Below, in pieces: positions 56,601-64,000 of a stretch of 64,000 nt of DNA; the stretch's first letter is position 1; every line of letters starts with the position of its first letter. The position numbers and the translations under genes are program-made. Source of the stretch: Galaxea fascicularis (lineage: Eukaryota; Cnidaria; Anthozoa; Scleractinia; Euphylliidae); the NCBI GenBank assembly GCA_948470475.1, contig OX419336.1, forward strand, positions 19,596,749 to 19,660,748, written 5' to 3'. Below the pieces are notes generated by a model. The model did not search any database, was not told the origin of the DNA, and saw nothing but the letters and a program-made list of their open reading frames with translations.

Positions 56601-59600
56601 GTAGGCTTCTTGGTGTGCTGGACTCCAGTCATATTGGTGGCTTTCCTTTAGGAGCTCTCAAAGTGGGGCTGTTAGTGTGCTTAAATTTTGGGATGAAGGG
56701 GCCCATGTAGTTTGCCAGACCTAAGAAGGTCTGCAGTTCTTGGCGGCTGGTTGGGGCTGACATTTGTTTCAGTGCTGAGATTTTGTTTGGATCTGGCTGG
56801 GTCCCATCTTGGCTACAGACAACGCCACAAAATCTGATTTTCTCCTGCTTTACAAAGCATTTGTCAGAGTTCAGTTTCAGGCCTGTATCGTGACATCGTC
56901 TTAGCATACCATGCATGTTTCGGTCATGCTCTTCACTAGTCTTTCCAAAAACTACGATGTCATCTGCAATTCCTGCCACCCCTTCGCACCCCTCAAATGT
57001 TTGGTCAATTTTGGTCTGAAAGATGTCTTGTGACATTTTCAGCCCAAAGGGCATGCGGTTGAATCTGTATCTACCAAAGGGAAAGTTGAATGTGGTGAGG
57101 TAACTCGACTCCTTGTCGAGAACAACGTTCCAGTACCCACACTTAGCATCAACAATGGAGAAAACTGTAGCTCCGGTCAATTTGGGTAAGATCTCTTCTA
57201 GAGTGGGAGTAACATGGTGTTCTCTCTGGATGGCTGCGTTGAGATCTTTGGGGTCTAAGCAAAGTCTCAACCTCCCATTTTGTTTCCATCGGTAGGCTAG
57301 ACTGTTAACCCAGGCTGTGGGTTCACCTTTCTCAAGTTTTTTATGTTCTTAACCATATCATCCAATTCACTTTTGATGTCGTCCTTGAGGCTGACTGGCA
57401 CGCGTCGTGGAGGATGAATCACTGGTGGAACACTGGGGTTGACTGTAATATGGTGCTCCCCTTGGAACTTCCCGATGCCATTAAAACACTCAGGGTATTG
57501 TTTAATCAGATCTTGCTTGTCTTTTATCAGGGTGGTTTCCTTGGCTGGTTGAAGATTCTTGTCCTTTAGGCATCCATGATTGCTGGTGTGGGGATGTTGT
57601 GTCTGTATAGCACAATTAAACTGTAGCAGGTTTAGGGCAGTGGAAGTTGGCAGGCCAATGATTGCAGGACCTGGGATGTCAGTGACGTAAAAGGGTGCGA
57701 GTGTGCTCTCTTTCCCGTAAGTGCAGGGTATGGTGACTACGCCATGGTGTTTAATTTGCGAGCCTCCATAGGCAGTGAGCACAACATTCGAAGACAGCAG
57801 GGCCTTGGGTTTGAGTTTACCACTGTTGTCTACTTGATGTGGGAACATCTCATGGTAGAGTCTCATGGGTAGTATGTTGCCCTGGGCCTCAGTGTCAAGT
57901 TTGGCTTTTAGGGTGGTGTTCCTGTTATCACTGTGCGCCAGGTTTACTTGAATGGATACAAATACTTCATCTCGACTAGACTCGGGTGTACCATGTGTTA
58001 GATTTGCTATGGTGACCAATTCGAAAACAATGGATTCGAAGGTTGTTTCTGCAATGGAATCCCTTGAATCTTCTATGGCGTGAATCCGTTGTATGCGGGC
58101 CCTGGATTGACAAACTTCTGCAAAGTGGTTTAATTTCTTGCAGTAGAGGCATGTCTTACCATGGGCTGGGCATTTGGATGATGCGTTGTGATGGTGACCA
58201 CAGTTTCTGCAAGTTCTCGTTCCCCCGGGAGGCTTGAAAGGTGGGGATACTTGATATGATGGGGGGTGGTTTTGGTGTTGGGTATCCTGTGTCTCTTTCT
58301 CTTGGTTTTGTCTCTGTACTAAGTGTATAGACCCATCTGCGGTTTCAGCTGCCATGGCTGTGAGCTGGGCTTGAGACGATTCGTGTGACCTTACAATTTC
58401 TATAGCTTTATCCAGCGTTAACTTGGCTCCCTTTGAGATTAACTTTTCTCTGACTTTGAGTGAATTCGTTCCGAAGACTATTCGGTCTCGAATCATTTCT
58501 TCTGGGTCTTTGAAATCACAATTCTGGGCTAGAATTCGTAATGCCGTGATGAATTTCTCTGCTGTTTCTGATGATCCTTGGACTCGACTGTGGAATTTGA
58601 ATCTGGCAAAAACAGGATTTGCTTTGGGACTTACGTGATTCTCAAAACGTTCGTAGTATGTTTCTAATTTCTTACGGTCATCGTCGGAAATGTCAGACCA
58701 GGTGTTGTAGATATCCCTTCCTTTCTGACTGACCCAGATAAGTAGATAGCTGCATTTCTCCTGTTCTGATTTGGATTTAAGAGGTCCTGTAAACATTAGC
58801 TCGACGTGTTGCTTGAAATGCCGCCAGTTTTCCTTCGGGTTGTCGCCGTCCCACTGCATACCTGGGTATTCGATGCCGCTTAAAGCCATGTTTCCGAGGT
58901 TTTTGGTTTACTTCTGACACCATGTAATAGCCGCAAGCTATATAGGAGGCAAAAGATCAGAACTACTTGACTTTTAATATCCAGTAAACAACATGGCGGG
59001 AACTACGTGCAAAAGAGCGCAAAGCACGACGGTTCACATGGTGCTTATGTCACCGGAAGTGCATTGAACTACATATCATCACAATTACCTCATAGATAGA
59101 CAGCACAGAGTATCTATCGACGGCATCTCCTCAGATTGGAAACATGTATCTTCTGGCATCCAACAAAGCTCAATAATTGGTCCTATTCTGTTTCTTATCT
59201 ATAGTAATGATATTGGATCAGAGTTATCTCCTGACACTTTAGTACCTCTCTATGTCAATGAGAGAGAGACAGTTTTGTAATAAGCTATTGCCAACAGCAC
59301 ATCCCTTTAGCAGTGATCTATATCAATCGGTTTCCAAATAATTTTCAACTATCTTAAGTTTTTGTAAGTTTTGTTATTCTCAAATTCTTATCAATTAATT
59401 TTTTAAATTACTATCACATATAATTGTAATTTACATTTTGTAAAATATTATCCTAATTCAGCCCTCTGCCTGCCCTCGGCCTGCAAGGGTAATTTTAATA
59501 AACTATCTATCTATCTATACATGATGCAAAATGTTGCAGAGTTGTACAAGGTCAACTGGATCATGACACACTGCAACAAGACCTATCCACCTTACATCAA

Positions 59601-62425
59601 TGGAGTGAGACCTGGGGTATGAAGTTCAACACTAAGAAATGTAAACATCTCTGTATCACAAACAAAAGAAACAGATTAAAAACCTCTTATAGCCTTGGTA
59701 CCGAGTGTATTCTTTTGTCAAAAGAAGAAAAAGATTTAGGAGTGTTAATAAGTCACAACCTGTCCTGGCATAACCACATCAAAACCAAAGTAAACACCGC
59801 AAACAAAGTACTATGTTTGATCAAGAGGACTTGCAGTACTTGTAACCAACCTTATGTACTGCTCAAACTAGATCTAGTCAGACCACATGTTGAATTTGCC
59901 TGCCTGTATGGTCTCCACGTCAACAGTTTTTGATTGACACAATTGAAAGAGTTCAGCTTAGAGTTACAAAACGGATCATAAAGGACGGGCCTTATGGAGA
60001 GAGACTTCAGGATCTGAACCTGCTTTCCCTGGCCTCAAGGAGGCTTTTTCTGGACTTAGTTTTTCTTTTTAAATGCATTTTGGGCCTATACGATTTGGAT
60101 CTGTCTTATTATCTTGTGACAGCTGACAGTTCTAAATATAATCTCAGACATGCTAATTACCAGTTTAAAATAAAATATGCATGAACTACCAGTAATGTTC
60201 TAAAATTTTTGTATTTCTTTGGAGTAGTAAAATCATGGAACTCTCTGCCTTTACATTTAAGAAAAAATTTATCCCTAAACAAATTTGGGGGTCACTTGAA
60301 ATCCTTTTTACTCTTGTGATTTATTTTTAACTAGATTAATCATTTTTCTGGTTTAATATTATACATAGTTTACATGTATTTTTACCTGTTTATGCATTTA
60401 TATTTTTTTCAGCTCCTGTTATTATTTATTGTGAATTTTAGGTAACCCTTCAGTGAGGAAGTTGTTTCCTGTTACAGGTTTTCCTGTCAATACTTGTAGT
60501 CTTTTGTATTGAACAAAACATTTAAGTTTAGTTTAGAGCTGTCCCTCCCAAGAGAGCTGTAGAATGCATAAAAATGGCATAACAAGATCTGAGTAATTTA
60601 AAAATCTCTTCAGTTTCCTTTCTTCCTTTCTTCTTGTGATTGATGATATGACTTAACTTTCGTCATTCTTTATTTATTTAGTGGGCAAAAATATTTGTAC
60701 AATAGTAAGACCTGCAAGTAGCCACAACACTAATCAAGGCAGGTCAGGTACAGATAAAATCTTAATTATATTATGTACATATAGCACATACTAAAGTTAA
60801 CAGAGGGTTGGAAAAGAGAAAAGGGTAAAGAAAAGAAAATTATAATTTTATTTTAAACGAAATTGGAAATATCGCAGACTTTAAAGCTGTTTAAACCTAG
60901 TGAGGTCATTAATTGGCATGAAATCATTGCCATAGAGTTCTAAAGTGTGACGTCACAAAAAATTAAATTTGTGAAATTATGAGATTGGGCGCCATTTTCG
61001 AATGGAGTATCCTTAAAAAAGGGTCCTTGCCAAAAATTAGCTCTTAATTGTAATTCCCAGCTGAAATATAAAGGATTAAAACTTGATACTGCCCCATATA
61101 AATCCCTCTAATTTTGAGTCTGTTCTAAACTGAAGGAACTGAAACAAATTTTGAAGGGTTTGTATGGGATGCCATCAAACTTTGATCCCTCATATCTCTA
61201 CCGGGAATTGCAATTCAGAGCTAATTATTGGGATGAAGGCGTCTTTTAGGATGCTCTATAAGAATATGGTATCATATCCTATAATTTCAAAAATTTTATT
61301 TTTGTGATGTTATCACTCTATGGGGATGGGAACATTTTCTCAGTATCTCTATACCTCTTGTCCAAGTCCCTTCCTTTTCCTGAGTTGGGGTGGTGGAATT
61401 TACATTGACTGATGCATTACCAAGTGGAGCATGTATGTGGTTTGCTTCAATTATTGTTGACATAGGGACTCCAAGCTAGAAGCAGTTGTACAATACTTGA
61501 CATGCTCATGCTAAAATTAGATTTTTATAAATTAAACGCAAACTTGTTAAGACATTGACAATCACAACTTATTCTGACCCCCTTCCCCCATGGGAGGAAA
61601 ATACAATGGAATCTCCATAAGTGAACCCGTATAATTATTGTCAACACTTGACAAATGATGAATGAATAACAGACCAACAGTGATGGAAATCCGTTAATTC
61701 TGCAAGGGCTTTGGTTTTGTTTTACTTTGCTCTGTGATTGTCAATGAGAAGGAAAATCAAAACCAATCTCCAGTGCATGCATGCATTTTCCTGTGCTTGG
61801 TGCCTGTTGCATGTAATCACTTCAAATTCTGATTGGTTTACTGAGCTGTCTTTGTCTCTTGTGATTGGTTGGAGTAATTGCTTTGGTTTTGATTTTACGA
61901 CACTCAATTTGAAACCACTCCAACATTTATTGGTATGACTTACCATGGTTTGAAATCAAGTCCTGCTACATGTTTTGCTCTGTTGTAAAGTGGAGTTTGT
62001 TGGGCTGGCAGTTACTGGCATGATTTAGTTTAAAATACCTGTTGCAGCTGCATTTACTTCTGTTCTTTTGAAGTTTTGGCTTGGGGTTAATTACGCTTTT
62101 AAATGCTTCTTTTAAGTTGATCCAAACAATGCCTTGATATTTTTCTACTTGTTTTTGCTCCTTTTCCAAGAGTTGTAATCCCTGTTCCCTTTTGTACCCT
62201 ACTCTTGCTAGCTTCATTATGAAAAAAAAAATGTAAAAGTAGTGCAACAGATATAGACAGCCTAACACAAGGCTTTTATTATCCTGCACAATGTATTTTC
62301 AGTCTTAACAGGTACAACAGAAGTTAACTCAGAAGATGGAAAGCCAGCCACCCTTCCTCAGGGCCTGAATAGATTGGATGACAACTTTCGTGACATTGCT
62401 CAACATCACATACTTTCAGTAGCAG
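53602..62425 (+). CDS. Unidentified protein, first two exons (gene continues right)
   Basis: Exon 1 53602-54061 (460 nt, 153 codons, phase 1; donor GTGAAT) and exon 2 62312-62425 (114 nt, acceptor TCTTAACAG, donor GTAACC) join in phase. Exon 1 gives MDELVPAFVNPSQNQQ, an acidic stretch (NEDDDFLLEAKEP), NRRSGHLTSAGTKRYGMMNF, then DDIHVREDLLQEFDPLSQP. Exon 2 gives GLNRLDDNFRDIAQHHILSV. Low complexity is limited and the hydrophobic/acidic pattern suggests a cytosolic adaptor-type N-terminus. The FDPL piece resembles short endocytic motifs, which is speculative. I do not recognise the family. The 8.2 kb intron carries a LINE and a Gypsy element. Extra small exons within that intron cannot be excluded. 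Confidence 0.65.
55124..55284 (-). repeat. 3' LTR of the Gypsy element
   Basis: 161 bp, differs from the other LTR at two transitions seen by eye (GCGTAAAG/GCGCAAAG and CTTACGTC/CTTATGTC). Confidence 0.9.
55416..57345 (-). pseudogene. Gypsy pol remnant: RT, RNase H, broken integrase
   Basis: RT: LRLCLDPKDLNAA, PFGRYRFNRMPFGLKMSQDI and GIADDIVVFG (the catalytic ADD is intact). RNase H: the LQVDASLKGLGAVLLQDNKP and NTDHKPLESI motifs are present. The integrase zinc part starts (LHAAHQGIEKTKLRARSAVY) but jumps from ITKTCS to ELQKFYHDRSTRQLPALTPG, so the whole DDE core is absent. The C-terminal tail is YVTRSGRISKPPKRLDI in another frame (55416-55622). Frame breaks lie near 57335, 56640 and 55630. 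It belongs to the LTR element around it. Confidence 0.88.
57297..58889 (-). pseudogene. Gypsy gag-protease frame, 530 aa
   Basis: Open from ATG (MALSGIEYPGMQWDGDNPKE) through a capsid-like region to two zinc knuckles (CRNCGHHHNASSKC and CLYCKKLNHFAEVC, the latter C-x2-C-x4-H-x4-C). The protease follows with KLDTEAQGNILP, where the canonical D-T-G is D-T-E, then a later ILG-like motif AIIGLP. It loses frame before RT near 57335. The changed active-site glycine should inactivate the protease. No stop codon elsewhere, so gag is otherwise well kept. Confidence 0.85.
58923..59083 (-). repeat. 5' LTR of the Gypsy element
   Basis: 161 bp, followed on the minus strand directly by the primer-binding site. 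Confidence 0.9.
59260..59518 (+). repeat. Foreign LINE 3' tail inserted in the LINE
   Basis: Noncoding sequence ends GGGTAATTTTAATAAACTAT then CTATCTATCTATC, a CTAT-repeat LINE tail. It separates the two halves of the RT catalytic box of the host LINE. Left boundary approximate. Confidence 0.6.
60931..61324. mobile_element. Foldback/MITE with CCATAGAGT ends
   Basis: Left GCCATAGAGTTCTAAAGTGT then GACGTCACAAAAAATTAAAT. Right inverted CCATAGAGTGATAACATCAC then AAAAATAAAATTTTTGAAAT. Imperfect 50-bp arms, noncoding. In the long intron of the 53602 gene. 61325-62311 has nothing else recognised. Confidence 0.6.
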
Positions 62426-64000
62426 GTAACCATTAATTCCCATAATGATAGTCTTTATTATACATTGAGCTTGCTATCTCTTTTTTGATTGGCTGAAAGC
62501 GTACAGTGAATTTTCAGAATCAGCCCCTGTGACAGCATCTAGCTGCAGATTATACAATAATCATGTCAAGGACGCTCAAGGTCACTAGTTATCATGTCAT
62601 GTACATGTATGACTGCAGGGCATGATTTCTTAGGATAATCATGTCGAGCAGTGAAGAAGCACAATGACGTCCAGGGGCCAGATTCACGAAGCCCTGTTAA
62701 GTTAAGATGTGTCCTAGGTATTGTTTTATAGCATATCAAAACAATGGGATTATGTGGGAAAACAATACAATGTACTTGGGAGACATCTTCAACTTATAAG
62801 GGCTTAGTGAACCAGTGGCCTTAGGTTAACAAGTGAATGTTTACTGTCATGACAATTGTTTCTGTTCAATGTATAATAAAACCATTTTTGTGATATCCAG
62901 AATAATCAAGGTCTTGATTTTTTTGGATGTCACAATATCTCATCCAATAATTGTTTAAAATTAAATGACAGTGAACTAGTGGTGTGAGGAGGGTGGAGAC
63001 AAATGTTTGGTGTTTTAGAGGAACAGTGTCACAGATCTTGCTCATGTACAGTAGAGGGAGATTTCAATTTCAATTATTCCCTCTATTACCATACACCATC
63101 CTTGCTCAGTTCTGTCTCAAAGTGCATTGTTTAACTAAGCCAGGTTAATTTGCTTTTTTTATATTTGCATTGCTCATGCCAAGTCAGAGCCATTTGTTGG
63201 TTTGTTTGCATCCTGCAGTGCCACAATGAACTCCTTAGCCCTTGCAAGGGCAACCACGATTAGTTTCACTTGTCCTGTTTGTGGATGGAGACTGAACTTG
63301 ACTTTCCAATAATTAATTTAAATATGTATGTGCAATCACAAACACAAATTTGTCACCTCCAACCTATGAATTCCCAAAGAAGTTAACTGCCGTCAGTCTC
63401 CTTTGCAGAATCTATACTGACTTCAGTGTCCATTACAAGGAATACCATGCAAAAACATTCATTGGCTTAAGTTCATGGTCACATAACATCTGACAATGAA
63501 ACTGTTTACTGCCAAATGCCACGAGTGGGCAACATTGCGAAAACTATGACATCAAATGGGAAACAGTTCACTGTTACCCGAGAAGTTGGCCTGATGTTGT
63601 TGCTGGAATCTCTGTGCGTTTTTCAAAATAAATTATTTGCTTTTGTTTCTGTTTTCCACTGGCCAGTTTGATTTGTTCTGCTATGTGTTTACGACAAATC
63701 ACTTAATGACTTGTCACTAGGGGAACAGTAAATTTTGTTTCCCTCAAATCTCAGGAAACAAAATTCACTGTTCCCCTCTGGACCAGTCATTAAGTGTTAA
63801 GTATGGAACAAACAAAATATGAAGAATACTGAGGAATACCAAGATCAATCATACAGACCAAATTTAAGATGGCAGACAGATGAAAAATCAGTTGCTCATT
63901 CAAGAGCATTATCGCACATGTACAGCTGTGATGCTATTCCTTTAAAGGAACTTAGTAAAAGTTTTCCCTCAACAATCAGGGCTCCTGTACAAAAATTAAC
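62426..64000. other. Intron of the 53602 gene to window end
   Basis: No further exon with matching phase was recognised. Apart from a foldback at 63700 the stretch is plain AT-rich DNA. Confidence 0.4.
63700..63797. repeat. Foldback with about 45-bp arms
   Basis: Left CACTTAATGACTTGTCACTA then GGGGAACAGTAAATTTTGTT. Right inverted CACTTAATGACTGGTCCAGA then GGGGAACAGTGAATTTTGTT. MITE-like palindrome with a short loop. Confidence 0.75.

Larger units (their letters stand above)
55124..59083 (-). mobile_element. Gypsy-type LTR retrotransposon, 3.96 kb, minus strand
   Basis: Two 161-bp LTRs (55124-55284 and 58923-59083) differ at about two positions and begin/end TG...CA. The target duplication is ATTAC (55119-55123 and 59084-59088), and the LINE frame resumes right after it. 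The primer-binding site at 58922-58911 is TGGTGTCAGAAG, which complements a tRNA-Leu-type 3' end. The polypurine tract at 55297-55285 is AGGAGGAAAGTGA. Order gag-protease-RT-RNase H-integrase remnant identifies Gypsy/Metaviridae-type organisation. Length is short for the group because the integrase core is missing. Frameshifts make it inactive on its own. Confidence 0.93.
54660..60540 (+). pseudogene. LINE (ORF2) split by two later insertions
   Basis: Part 1, 54660-55123: PAKWKDSNLTPVFKSGQKDV, then TSYRGIALLPILSKVLERCV and NMEKAFG, then HEKLLHKLEFFG. Part 2, 59084-~59260: HRVSIDGISSDW, GIQQSSIIGPILFLIYSNDI and the start of the catalytic box. Part 3, ~59519-60320: KCCRVVQGQLDHDTLQQDLS, WGMKFNTKKCKHL, LGVLISHNLSWHNHIK, and finally WNSLPLHLRKNLSLNKFGGH then LKSFLLL and a stop. 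The 3' UTR reaches about 60540. In-frame stops in part 1 show it is dead. Same orientation as the host gene. The gaps are the Gypsy element and a foreign LINE tail. Confidence 0.85.

Overview
The window is nuclear DNA of a metazoan, most likely an anthozoan cnidarian such as a stony coral. The reasons are GT-AG introns of 0.3 to 8 kb, AT-rich noncoding DNA, proteins close to but clearly diverged from vertebrate orthologues, and a dense mixture of SINEs, MITEs, LINE remnants and LTR elements of a style I associate with coral genomes. The species call rests on repeat recognition and is an inference.

Four genes were recognised and their splice structures worked out by hand, with matching intron phases. 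They are LYAR (minus, 5' part only, 426-5830), B4GALT7 (plus, 6 exons, 6266-13444), SERGEF (plus, 10 exons, 19793-27588) and ZNF593 (minus, 3 exons, 47702-53070). A fifth gene (plus, from 53602, leaving the window on the right) has two phase-compatible exons and no recognised homologue. LYAR/B4GALT7 and ZNF593/53602 are head-to-head pairs with short shared promoter intervals (435 and 531 bp). LYAR and ZNF593 are both ribosome-biogenesis zinc-finger proteins. B4GALT7 makes the glycosaminoglycan linker, and SERGEF is an RCC1-repeat protein.

Between 33.1 and 43.2 kb lie three long single-exon reading frames (233, 307 and 351 aa) that match nothing I know. They are the best candidates for undescribed genes. 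A truncated tyrosine-recombinase frame (36.8-37.6 kb) lies among them.

The rest is mostly transposon-derived. It includes a foldback element and a minisatellite-bearing DNA transposon in LYAR intron 1, and LINE, SINE, MITE and palindrome insertions in B4GALT7 introns. A long-TIR transposon with a helix-turn-helix frame (15.7-16.9 kb) is followed by a broken LINE (17.7-19.4 kb). SERGEF introns hold old MITEs and minisatellites, with a chain of abutting MITEs after the gene (28.8-29.4 kb). ZNF593 introns hold nested DNA elements. In the 8.2 kb intron of the last gene, a 3.96 kb Gypsy-type LTR retrotransposon with near-identical LTRs and a 5-bp target duplication has landed inside an older LINE. 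No functional tRNA, rRNA or CRISPR array was seen.
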